Positions 1 through 6,663 are shown, numbered from the stretch's first letter. The stretch: DNA of 10,000 nt from Methanospirillum hungatei (GCF_020216685.1 NZ_JAIWNS010000068.1:1-10000); one strand, 5' to 3'. Notes: generated by a model from the letters alone, not told the origin. A program made the numbers and translations.

Positions 1-273
1 AATAACAGGAGATGCTGCGTAATCAGTGAATAGCCATCTGACAGCCGCATGATGTGATATCACAGGAGCCGGCAGGTCCTGAAGGAGTGAATAATCAGGA
101 TCCAGATGGACAGGGGCAATGATGAGATCATAAACCCGGCTTCGTGCCAGATCGGGAGAAATGCCTTCCTGGTTCCGGTACACATCGACAAGATCGGTCA
201 CATGACCACGGATAGAGAGGTGATCTGCTATCACCTTTCCGCCATGAATCGAATCAAGAACGAGAATCCGCAT
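1..273 (-). CDS. cfbE: Coenzyme F430 synthetase, Mur-ligase-like (N-terminal 91 residues, partial)
   Basis: The gene runs off the left edge; 91 codons are open with no stop. The product starts MRILVLDSIHGGKVIADHL, and the LD-x-x-HGG opening followed by a short Rossmann-like stretch matches my memory of methanogen CfbE, a MurC/MurF-type ATP-dependent ligase. CfbE closes the last carbocyclic ring of coenzyme F430, the nickel tetrapyrrole of methyl-coenzyme M reductase. The ATP-binding P-loop and central ligase domain lie outside the window, so the family call rests on the N-terminus and the neighbour. The ATG overlaps the TGA of cfbA (TGATG at 271-275), implying translational coupling; there is no strong ribosome binding site. 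Pairing with the nickel chelatase gene supports the F430 role. The alternative is another Mur-like amide ligase. Confidence 0.75.
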   Translation of the reverse strand, partial: MRILVLDSIHGGKVIADHLSIRGHVTDLVDVYRNQEGISPDLARSRVYDLIIAPVHLDPDYSLLQDLPAPVISHHAAVRWLFTDYAASPVI

Positions 274-674
274 CAGATCAGGTCAAGAGCCGCTTTGGCA
301 TTCTCCATCATGAGGTCTGCCAGGAGCGGGTTTGGTCCAATTGGATCTGCATAGACAAGAGGGACTTCTTTTCCTGCAAGAGGGAAAAGGCCTCTCTTCT
401 GACCGGGTGCAAGACCGAGAATTCCGGGAATATCTTCATCAATATGAACGCCACGGGCAAGGAAGAGTGGAACAACCGCAATACTGTCCACGTCATCCTG
501 TTTGAACAAATCAAGTGATTCACGAATAGTCGGTTCATTAAACTCCATAAATCCACAACGGACGATATAATCCGGATTCTTCTGAGCAATAATTTCCGCA
601 GTTTTGGTGATAAGATTCTTGTTGTATTCCTTTTTACTTCCATGTCCTACAAGGAGGATACCAGTCTTTGTCAT
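273..674 (-). CDS. cfbA: Sirohydrochlorin nickelochelatase (short CbiX type), first step of F430 synthesis
   Basis: This 133-residue protein is the length of the small archaeal CbiX chelatases, which act as homodimers inserting Ni2+ (or Co2+) into sirohydrochlorin in the cytoplasm. The N-terminus GILLVGHGSK carries the first metal-handling histidine (His11), and PLFLARGVHIDEDIP carries the second (His77); both are the catalytic pair in this family. An in-frame GTG at 695 would add seven residues (VQYYLLR). I prefer ATG at 674 because family members start just before the GILLVGHGS strand. The ribosome binding site is weak. The coupled downstream gene is cfbE-like, so nickel insertion for F430 is the likely main role, though the same enzyme can also serve cobalamin synthesis. 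Confidence 0.9.
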   Translation of the reverse strand: MTKTGILLVGHGSKKEYNKNLITKTAEIIAQKNPDYIVRCGFMEFNEPTIRESLDLFKQDDVDSIAVVPLFLARGVHIDEDIPGILGLAPGQKRGLFPLAGKEVPLVYADPIGPNPLLADLMMENAKAALDLI

Positions 675-716
675 TCTCAGTAGGTAGTACTGCACGTAAT
701 AAAATAGTTATCAAAT

Positions 717-725
717 GTTATATTC
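717..725 (-). promoter_or_regulatory. Putative TATA box for the cfbA-cfbE operon
   Basis: On the minus strand this reads GAATATAAC, an archaeal TATA-like element. A start of transcription about 25 bases downstream would fall near 696, giving a leader of roughly 20 bases before ATG 674. The spacer is generally AT-rich, so other placements are possible. Confidence 0.35.
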
Positions 726-810
726 TATCTTAATATGTATCAATGAGATCATATGGGAGAGGTTAACCTAAAATAGCTTTCATACCGATTTCCAGAAACA
801 TGCAGAGAAC

Positions 811-820
811 CTTATACATA
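811..820 (+). promoter_or_regulatory. Putative TATA box for the marker 9 operon
   Basis: CTTATACATA resembles the archaeal TATA element. Transcription starting about 25 bases downstream (near 841) would leave a leader of about 12 bases containing AAGGAT (843-848) as a ribosome binding site just before ATG 853. The rest of the 675-852 spacer contains only a GGTTAACC palindrome at 761-768 and no credible gene. Confidence 0.4.
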
Positions 821-852
821 AGAACGATCGATGGTTATGGACAAGGATTATA

Positions 853-1956
853 ATGGATACAAATTTCGATCTTTTTATCGGTGATAAACCGGTAAAGACA
901 CCAATCGCGGTAGCCTGTATGGCAGGCATTACTGATGGTGCATATATTCGTAATCTTGCGGATCACATCGGGCTTGGCATTATTGGCGGATATGCAATAG
1001 ATGAGCCAACTATAAAAGCAGCACGAACGCTCTCTGATCAGGGAAGGGAGGAATTCTTACCGAGAAATCTTATCGAGGATCTGAAGGGCCAGATAGCGCT
1101 CATCACAGCAACCGATGTTGTTCCGGTTATCAATCTTAGAGCATCTGAAGCAGGGTCTCTCAATGCACTTGCGCAGGAGCTCGGGGATTTTGTCATCTAT
1201 GAAGTTGATGCCCATTGCAGACAGCAGCCGATGATAGATGCACGGAGCGGAGAATTTCTCCTACATCATCCGGAAGTCCTGATCTCGTATGTTCAGGCAT
1301 TAAAAATTGCAGGTGTGCTGGTATCTGTAAAGATTCGCGCAGGAGTAGCTGCCGATGATGTTGAATTGTCACGTCTGCTCTGGAAAGCAGGTGCTGATAT
1401 CCTCCACATTGATCTCATGGACTTTGATCACACCTATCTGAAAAGAATCCGCGATACATCCCCGGTTTTTATTATAGCAAATAATGGTATCACTACCTTT
1501 GAAAAAGCAAAAGAGATGTTTTCGCATGGTGCTGATATGATCTCTCTTGCCCGGAATTCAGATAAACAGACCCTCTCGACCCTGTATGCGCAGATAGCGC
1601 AATATACAAAGGAACATGGATGGTATAATGCACCAAAACAGCTCTGCCGGGGAGGAGATATCAGGTCGCTTGCGTTTTGTTGTATGCCGGTCAAACCCTG
1701 TCCACTCCTGCCCACTCTCCAGCATTATAACATCAGTCCGCAGGAGTTCGTTACCATGAAGATGGAAGCCGTCACAGGAACACCTCTGGAACAGGGGGCC
1801 AATACCTGCTTTGGCAGTCTTGTATATTGCTGTAAAGACACCACCCCATGTATGTTCAGGGATGCAACACTTCGTCAGGCCGGAATTAAAAAATCCACCT
1901 ACATGGATCTGAAAAGAGAGATCTCAAAAAAATTACTGAAAAAAATCTTCAAATGA
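853..1956 (+). CDS. TIM-barrel (NifR3/Dus-like) protein fused to methanogenesis marker 9 Cys-rich domain
   Basis: Residues 1-250 form a Dus/NifR3-like TIM barrel: VACMAGITDGAYIRN (20-34) resembles the PMAG-x-TD flavin loop, HCRQQ (121-125) sits where Dus enzymes have their catalytic cysteine, and VSVKIRAG (157-164), ILHIDLMD and FIIANNGI follow in barrel order. Residues 260-335 hold exactly eight cysteines (265, 276, 277, 283, 319, 326, 327, 333), including two copies of an aromatic-CC-xxx-[K/T]-PC motif (FCCMPVKPC and YCCKDTTPC). That cysteine pattern defines methanogenesis marker 9, a domain reported as restricted to methanogens and of unknown function; a subset is known to carry an N-terminal NifR3-like barrel. 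Metal or Fe-S binding is inferred. It is the first gene of a three-gene operon, overlapping the next by ATGA. Whether it modifies tRNA is not shown. Confidence 0.85.
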   Translation: MDTNFDLFIGDKPVKTPIAVACMAGITDGAYIRNLADHIGLGIIGGYAIDEPTIKAARTLSDQGREEFLPRNLIEDLKGQIALITATDVVPVINLRASEAGSLNALAQELGDFVIYEVDAHCRQQPMIDARSGEFLLHHPEVLISYVQALKIAGVLVSVKIRAGVAADDVELSRLLWKAGADILHIDLMDFDHTYLKRIRDTSPVFIIANNGITTFEKAKEMFSHGADMISLARNSDKQTLSTLYAQIAQYTKEHGWYNAPKQLCRGGDIRSLAFCCMPVKPCPLLPTLQHYNISPQEFVTMKMEAVTGTPLEQGANTCFGSLVYCCKDTTPCMFRDATLRQAGIKKSTYMDLKREISKKLLKKIFK

Positions 1957-2771
1957 AGGCAGAAATCAGCAGAACGGAACAGGCGCAGATGGCTATGGCA
2001 TTTGAGGTCTGTGCCTGGGACAAACCAGGGAATGTAGACCGGTGTCATGACTATCCTGACACAAAACTTGAGCATTTTCTTGCATCAGTCATATTCTGCA
2101 GACCGGCTCTTGAAAAGGCTGAACACCGGCATGGTTGTGTTGGTGCCCTTATCAGGGAAGCGACCATTCTGACCGGGCGGCATAAAGGAGGGAATACCCA
2201 TTTCGGTGCCTTTATTCTGCTCATCCCCCTGATTATGGGTGGCACCATAAAGGAAGCATCAGAAATTGTCAGACAAACGACCATTGAAGATGCCCTGGAT
2301 TTTTATGATGCCTTTGCCCATACAGCGGTCAGGGTCAGGGAAAAGGATGAACTTGACATCAATGACCCGAAGGCAAAAGAAGAACTCATAAAGCGGAAGA
2401 TGACATTTTTTGATGTTATGGAATATTCTGCCCCACATGATCTTGTCGCCCGTGAAATAACCCAGGGATTTCCTCTTACCCGGTATACAGCCGACCTGCT
2501 CTTTACATATCAGAATGAGAAAAATCCTATATCAAAAGTATTTCTAAAACTACTCTCAGAATATCCGGACACCTTCATCGCGAAAAAGTTTGGCGTCGGT
2601 GCATCAGAACTTGTCAGAGAGAAGGCTGCCCAGGTTTTGGCAGGGAAGATACGTTCTGCACAACTGGATGAATTCTGTCTGGATAATGGGTACAATCCCG
2701 GTTCATTGGCAGATATCATGATATCCGGGCTTTATGTAGCGTTAGGAGAAGGATGGGAGTGGGACCATTAA
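1953..2771 (+). CDS. CitG-like triphosphoribosyl-dephospho-CoA synthase family protein
   Basis: At 272 residues the protein shows the CitG/MdcB family pattern: KPGNVDR (24-30) followed by H-D, an all-helical body, GGNTHFG (79-85) and NPGSLAD near the C-terminus (248-254, compare NPGT-x-AD). Characterised family members attach a 5-triphosphoribosyl group from ATP to dephospho-CoA with loss of adenine, making the citrate lyase prosthetic-group precursor. No citrate lyase or malonate decarboxylase genes are present, and the gene sits between a methanogenesis marker and a DUF447 gene. I therefore infer that it makes a different ribosyl linkage, possibly in a methanogen cofactor such as methanopterin. 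The ATG overlaps the upstream stop (ATGA), and no Shine-Dalgarno sequence is visible, so translation is probably coupled. The substrate is unknown. Confidence 0.8.
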   Translation: MKAEISRTEQAQMAMAFEVCAWDKPGNVDRCHDYPDTKLEHFLASVIFCRPALEKAEHRHGCVGALIREATILTGRHKGGNTHFGAFILLIPLIMGGTIKEASEIVRQTTIEDALDFYDAFAHTAVRVREKDELDINDPKAKEELIKRKMTFFDVMEYSAPHDLVAREITQGFPLTRYTADLLFTYQNEKNPISKVFLKLLSEYPDTFIAKKFGVGASELVREKAAQVLAGKIRSAQLDEFCLDNGYNPGSLADIMISGLYVALGEGWEWDH

Positions 2772-3361
2772 CAGATCCGGTGGACCAGATATTCACTGAA
2801 GGAATCAATGAGGTGATCGTTTCAACCTGTAACAATGCTGCCCCCATGGGGATTATCAGGAAGAATGATTCACTCTCAATGATAGTATTTCGGACAAGTC
2901 ATACCGCGCAAAATATTATACGGGATGAATGGATTGTTGCCCATATATCCCATGATCCAATTCTTTTTGTTAAAACAGCCTTTGAAGATCTCTCAGAAGA
3001 ATCCTTTATTCAGGAGCAGATCGGAGATCGAACCATTCACCGGCTGAGAGGTATTCAGAACTGGATATGCTGTAATGCACATGTTGAACATACTACATCA
3101 GAAAAACTTTTTGTAAGGCTTGAACCAATCCATGTGAACATCACAAAGGTCCTGCCAATGCCGGTTCACCGTGGCCTAAATAATATCATCGAGGCAACGG
3201 TCCATGCCACCCGGTTCATTCTCAATAAAGATCCTGAGCTTGCCAGGTTTATCCGTCATCATGGTGATCTGGTTCTGCGATGTGGAGGAGAACAGGACAA
3301 ACGGGCTATGCGACTCCTCTATGGATATGTGAACACAAAAGTCCCGGGAACATTTACATAA
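2753..3361 (+). CDS. DUF447 family protein, flavin-reductase-like split-barrel
   Basis: This 202-residue protein matches the archaeal DUF447 (COG2457) pattern: an N-terminal EGINEVIVST strand, NNAAPMGI (about residues 23-30), then VFRTSHTAQNI, and a C-terminal helical part with GLNNIIEATVHATRF. The NAAPMGI loop is typical of FMN-binding split barrels, so flavin binding is likely, but the family has no established reaction known to me. ATG 2753 is chosen because GGAG (2745-2748) lies 4 bases upstream and EGINEV then begins at the usual distance; a GTG at 2759 is a weaker alternative. It overlaps the CitG-like gene by 19 bases, indicating one transcript and possibly one pathway. Its stop lies 3 bases from the stop of the convergent moeA-type gene. 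Confidence 0.8.
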   Translation: MGVGPLTDPVDQIFTEGINEVIVSTCNNAAPMGIIRKNDSLSMIVFRTSHTAQNIIRDEWIVAHISHDPILFVKTAFEDLSEESFIQEQIGDRTIHRLRGIQNWICCNAHVEHTTSEKLFVRLEPIHVNITKVLPMPVHRGLNNIIEATVHATRFILNKDPELARFIRHHGDLVLRCGGEQDKRAMRLLYGYVNTKVPGTFT

Positions 3362-3397
3362 AAATCAGACCGGAGAAATTCTCCTGATAACTCCGGT
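3360..3397 (-). terminator. Hairpin plus T5 tract ending the moeA operon, inside the last codons
   Basis: ACCGGAG (3369-3375) and CTCCGGT (3391-3397) form a perfect 7-bp stem with a 15-base loop. On the minus strand the stem is followed by CTGA and five T (3364-3360), the classic terminator layout; the stem lies within the last coding codons of the fused moeA gene. A nested GGAGAAATTCTCC (3372-3384) can form a competing hairpin. On the plus strand the stem is followed by TTTC, so it may also act weakly for the convergent DUF447 operon. Confidence 0.45.
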
Positions 3398-5230
3398 TTC
3401 ATTCGTTCTGTATCCCCCCAGACGGGTGAGGAGGGATTTGAATTTGTCAGATTGAATGAGGGATACAAGGCTTTGAACCCTGGAATCTGACTCAAAGATC
3501 TCTTTCCTCGCGACAAGTTCGTACCGCTCGGTTCCGACCGGGATGAATGGAAGATTATATGCTTTTGCTGCTGAATGAACCGCCATTCCGAGATCGGCAT
3601 CCCCGCTCATGACAGCAAGGCAGACGGCAAGATGGGTTGTTACTTCACGATTATATCCCTGAATGGATTCAGAAGCGATTCCTTTCTCTTTTAGCATATA
3701 ATCAAGCAGCATCCGGGTCCCTGATCCCTTCTGTCGGTTTATAAAACGATGCGTGGTAATGGCATCAAAATCCAGTCTATCCCTGGATACGATCCCCTGT
3801 TCCCGTTCTGCAACACAGATGAGGACCAGTTCTTCATCAGGCATGTACCGCTTAAGGAATGCAATATTATAATCACCGTCATCTGAGAGGAGATGCATGG
3901 GGGCCAGATGACAATCACCCCTCTTTAATGCCATGAGACCTCCCATACTCCCGACGTGGACGGATGCGGGGAATATTCCGCTAGCTCTCAGAAGATCAGA
4001 CAGATGATCAATGACAGGATCATGTGAGCCGGTAATGAGAATGGTCTGTTCTGCCTCAGTCAAAGGAGTCGTAACGTTGACTGAAACAAGAGATCCTGCT
4101 TCAAATCCTTCTGAAGATGCCGGAATGGTGATATATCCGTTCGACCTGACAAGACTCATCTGGATACCTGATCCTCTGCTCTGGGGGAGAGCAACCCAGG
4201 TATCCTTGATCTTTCCTGTTGTTACCAGAATAAATTCATCAATGCCGATATCAGAGTAGAGCGGCCCTGCCAGCCTTGCTTTTATTATCTGATACCGGGG
4301 AACATTCAGCCCATACCATATGAGTATTGGGCGGACAATTTCCCGAAGAATGGTATGACAGGCGACCGGGTACCCTGGCATTCCAATGACCAGTTTTCCT
4401 GATATCTCTCCAAATATAACCGGTTTTGCTGGTTTGATTGCAAGACCGTGCACAAAGACAGTCCCCAGTTCACTGATGATCCTGCTGGTGTAGTCTTTTG
4501 TCCCTTTTGATGAGCCGGCTGATATGAGAACCAGGTCATGGGAAGCTACCGCCCCCGCGATCGCATCTCTAATTTTTTCAGGCTCATCTGGGACTATTGG
4601 ATATAACGTAACAAGGGCACCGCTTTCCATAATCTCAGCAGCAGCCATGAGCATATTACTCTCAATAACCTGCCCTGGTTTTGGCATCGTTCCCAAGGGA
4701 ACTATCTCGCTTCCGGTTGGGATGAGAGCAACTCTGACCGAAAGAACATCAACAGCAGGAATCCCGTATGATGCCATCGCTCCGATATCTCCTGACCGAA
4801 TGGTATGACCCCCCGGGAGAATCATCTCCCCAAGAGCGATATCTTCACCGACCGGACGGATATGCTGCCAGGGATATGCAGGTACACGGATTTGAAAACC
4901 TTCATCGGTCTCTTCCGTATCCTCGATCATTATGACCGCATCATATCCTGAGGGGATGAGATTGCCGGTGTTTACCCGGACAAAATCGGTGATGATGATT
5001 GGGTTCTGATCCGTTGCTCCGTGAGTATCACCCGACTTTACCGCAATCCCATCCATCGCAGAGAGATGACCGGCCGGGTAGGAGAGGGATGCATGAATAG
5101 CATGAGCAGTTACCAGTCCGATTGAATCCTGAACCGACACGGTTCTAACTCCTGCCTCAAACGGGAAACGGTTCTGTAACAACCTGAGTCCCTCGGATAA
5201 GGATTTCAATTGGAGATATCGGTCTGTCAT
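3365..5230 (-). CDS. MoeA-type molybdopterin molybdenumtransferase fused to a PBP-like domain
   Basis: The first 400 of 621 residues are MoeA: the N-terminal domains include SAMDGIAV (Asp60) and VNTGNLIPSGYDAVIMIE (Thr88), and the MoCF/MPT-binding domain (about 165-315) has PTGSEIV (Glu175), SAGSSKGTKDYT (Asp246) and GMPGYPVA. A C-terminal MoeA subdomain follows to about 388. Residues about 395-605 form a PBP-like domain related to molybdate-binding proteins, recognised by GSMGGLMALKRGDCHLAPMHLL and GDYN (427-454) and RQKGSGTRMLLD. No signal peptide is present, so this is cytoplasmic. MoeA inserts molybdate or tungstate into adenylylated molybdopterin; the PBP-like domain may sense or present oxyanion or ligand, which is inferred. 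A strong GGAGGAG precedes ATG 5230, and the start overlaps the upstream moeA stop (ATGA). This architecture is known in archaea. Confidence 0.92.
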   Translation of the reverse strand: MTDRYLQLKSLSEGLRLLQNRFPFEAGVRTVSVQDSIGLVTAHAIHASLSYPAGHLSAMDGIAVKSGDTHGATDQNPIIITDFVRVNTGNLIPSGYDAVIMIEDTEETDEGFQIRVPAYPWQHIRPVGEDIALGEMILPGGHTIRSGDIGAMASYGIPAVDVLSVRVALIPTGSEIVPLGTMPKPGQVIESNMLMAAAEIMESGALVTLYPIVPDEPEKIRDAIAGAVASHDLVLISAGSSKGTKDYTSRIISELGTVFVHGLAIKPAKPVIFGEISGKLVIGMPGYPVACHTILREIVRPILIWYGLNVPRYQIIKARLAGPLYSDIGIDEFILVTTGKIKDTWVALPQSRGSGIQMSLVRSNGYITIPASSEGFEAGSLVSVNVTTPLTEAEQTILITGSHDPVIDHLSDLLRASGIFPASVHVGSMGGLMALKRGDCHLAPMHLLSDDGDYNIAFLKRYMPDEELVLICVAEREQGIVSRDRLDFDAITTHRFINRQKGSGTRMLLDYMLKEKGIASESIQGYNREVTTHLAVCLAVMSGDADLGMAVHSAAKAYNLPFIPVGTERYELVARKEIFESDSRVQSLVSLIQSDKFKSLLTRLGGYRTNETGVIRRISPV

Positions 5231-6438
5231 AAACTCCTCCAGGGTTCTGCAAAAACACGAGTTCCTTTTTCATACCCTTCAGTATCTGCAGGAATACAGA
5301 GCAGTCCGTCACTCGCTACAAGGGTATTGGTAAGTCCTGATTTACCAAAAACAGGTGTTATGGTATCTTCATTCAGCATAACCCTGATATAATCCTCTCT
5401 TCCTTTTGCCGAAGAAACAGGGGAAGTGAGTACTCCAGATATCCGGACCGGATGTGAAATCTCACCGGTCATAGTATAAATCAGGTCTCTGACAAGGGCA
5501 TGTAAGACAACATACGCAGAGGCAGGATGACCAGGGAGGCCGATTACCGGTTTTTCCTGAACCTTGCCGATAATTGTGGGTTTTCCCGGTGAGAGAGCGA
5601 TACCATGCACCATCAGTTCACCTTTTTGTCTGATGATATCCGCACACATATCCCGCTCACCTTTTGAGCTTCCACCCGATATGAGAACCATATCTGCCTG
5701 ACTGACGGCCTGAATGAGTGCATCTAGAAGAGCAGTCCGATCATCTCGGACTATTCCGACAGGAACTGGAATACCTCCCGCCTCCTCGATAAATCCTACG
5801 CACAGATAGGTATTCACATCCCGAATCTGCCCGCCTTGAGGAATCTCTGATACGGGGACAATCTCATTTCCCGTTGAGATGATAGCAATCCGTGGTTTTT
5901 CAGATACCGGCACTTCTGAAATACCGCAGGCGGCCAGGACACCCATAACCCGTGAAGAGATTCGTGTACCTGCATGAAGGGCGGGTTTTTGTGATGAAAA
6001 GTCCTCACCTCTGAATACAATGTTCTCACCGACCGCTACCGGTTTTGAGATGAACACATCATTTCCCATCTCCTCGCAGTACTCAACCATGACCACGGCA
6101 TCAGCCCCTGGTGGAAGATACGCCCCGGTCGGGATATACATACAGGTCCCAAAAGACACATTCCCTGATGGCTCATCACCCATCTCAACTCTGCCTGACA
6201 ACCGGAGCATGACAGGAATGCTCTCTCCTGCACCAATGGTATCTGCAGCACAGACCGCATACCCGTCAACAGTAGAACGATCAAAACCGGGTATATCAAT
6301 ATCTGATATGATATCAGCACTGAGGACATACCCATGTGAATCTGCAAGGGCAATGGTCTTACCCGGGGTTTTTCTGGTAAGACTTAAGAGAATTGTCCTC
6401 GCAGTATCGACCGGGATGACCGAAAGAAACCGGCTCAT
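5227..6438 (-). CDS. moeA: Molybdopterin molybdenumtransferase MoeA
   Basis: This 403-residue protein is of normal MoeA length. DRSTVDGYAV (Asp58 region), PTGAYLPPGADAVVMVE (Thr104) and SSRVMGVLAACG lie in the N-terminal domains. ISTGNEIVPVSE (Glu192), SGGSSKGERD (Asp263), LSPGKPT and GLPGHPASAY form the MPT-binding MoCF domain at about 180-320. A C-terminal beta domain (about 330-400) completes the fold. These residues correspond to the conserved acidic and Thr positions of E. coli MoeA. The enzyme hydrolyses MPT-AMP while inserting Mo or W, in the cytoplasm. It lies second in a three-gene operon: its ATG overlaps the stop of a 58-residue gene, and its stop overlaps the fused moeA. The start shows no Shine-Dalgarno sequence, so coupling to the small gene is likely. 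The paired MoeA proteins may divide Mo and W insertion or may form a heterodimer; neither is shown. Confidence 0.92.
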   Translation of the reverse strand: MSRFLSVIPVDTARTILLSLTRKTPGKTIALADSHGYVLSADIISDIDIPGFDRSTVDGYAVCAADTIGAGESIPVMLRLSGRVEMGDEPSGNVSFGTCMYIPTGAYLPPGADAVVMVEYCEEMGNDVFISKPVAVGENIVFRGEDFSSQKPALHAGTRISSRVMGVLAACGISEVPVSEKPRIAIISTGNEIVPVSEIPQGGQIRDVNTYLCVGFIEEAGGIPVPVGIVRDDRTALLDALIQAVSQADMVLISGGSSKGERDMCADIIRQKGELMVHGIALSPGKPTIIGKVQEKPVIGLPGHPASAYVVLHALVRDLIYTMTGEISHPVRISGVLTSPVSSAKGREDYIRVMLNEDTITPVFGKSGLTNTLVASDGLLCIPADTEGYEKGTRVFAEPWRSL

Positions 6439-6611
6439 TTAAAGCAGCCAAGTTGACATGCACGAATTTTTACATTGTTGGTGTTGCAGTATTTTGCAAT
6501 ATCCATCTTTGAGATGCCATACTTTTCAGAGATCTCAAAGGCTTTCGGACATTGAATTTCAGTACTGATACCCTCAGTTTCAAAAATTGATTTTATCTTT
6601 TCAGGTTCCAT
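6435..6611 (-). CDS. Small 58-residue cysteine-containing protein leading the moeA operon, unknown function
   Basis: An open frame of 58 codons plus stop begins MEPEKIKSIFETEG and ends ACQLGCFK. It has four cysteines (21, 42, 52, 56); the last two form C-QLG-C. The middle part (about 24-46, AFEISEKYGISKMDIAKYC) looks like a helix-turn-helix: helix, Gly turn, helix. I do not recognise a named family with certainty, although the C-terminal CQLGCF ending feels like a recurring motif. Its TGA overlaps the moeA ATG (ATGA), and codon use and coding density fit a real gene filling the space up to the divergent promoter. No ribosome binding site is visible upstream, and a TATA-like element close by suggests a short-leader or leaderless message. 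It may be a metal- or redox-responsive regulator, or a sulfur or metal carrier, for cofactor assembly; this is inference. Confidence 0.75.
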   Translation of the reverse strand: MEPEKIKSIFETEGISTEIQCPKAFEISEKYGISKMDIAKYCNTNNVKIRACQLGCFK

Positions 6612-6619
6612 ATATAATA
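6611..6619 (+). promoter_or_regulatory. Putative TATA box for the dtdA-ftsZ operon
   Basis: TATATAATA matches the archaeal TATA consensus well. Initiation near 6640 would give a leader of about 24 bases before ATG 6664; that leader contains no purine-rich ribosome binding site. The element abuts the start codon of the divergent small gene, so the two promoters are interleaved. Confidence 0.35.
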
Positions 6620-6641
6620 ATTGTAAATTTGTGAATAAAGG

Positions 6642-6649
6642 TTATAGCT
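6642..6649 (-). promoter_or_regulatory. Putative TATA box for the small-protein/moeA operon
   Basis: On the minus strand AGCTATAA (within TAGCTATAACC) lies about 34 bases upstream of ATG 6611. Initiation about 25 bases downstream would be near 6620, giving a leader under 10 bases. This agrees with the lack of a Shine-Dalgarno sequence. The whole 6612-6663 spacer is AT-rich, so the exact element is uncertain. Confidence 0.3.
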
Positions 6650-6663
6650 AATAATTACCATTC

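Noticed and set aside
106-354. Plus-strand open frame of 82 codons
   Set aside because: It lies opposite the clear cfbA/cfbE coding frames, has no ribosome binding site and no recognisable protein features.
693-695. GTG as start of cfbA
   Set aside because: It adds seven residues not expected in the family, whose members start just before the GILLVGHGS strand; ATG 674 is better.
800-853. 17-codon upstream frame ending TAATG on the marker 9 start codon, a possible leader peptide
   Set aside because: The likely TATA box (811-820) lies inside it, so it would not be in the transcript; a TAATG overlap can arise by chance.
1953-2771. Citrate lyase prosthetic-group synthesis role for the CitG-like gene
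   Set aside because: No citrate lyase, malonate decarboxylase or holo-ACP transferase genes lie nearby, and the neighbours are methanogen-specific.
4524-4808. Plus-strand open frame within the fused moeA region
   Set aside because: It is antisense to a well-conserved MoeA coding region; its Ser/Thr-rich low-information translation is typical of a shadow frame.
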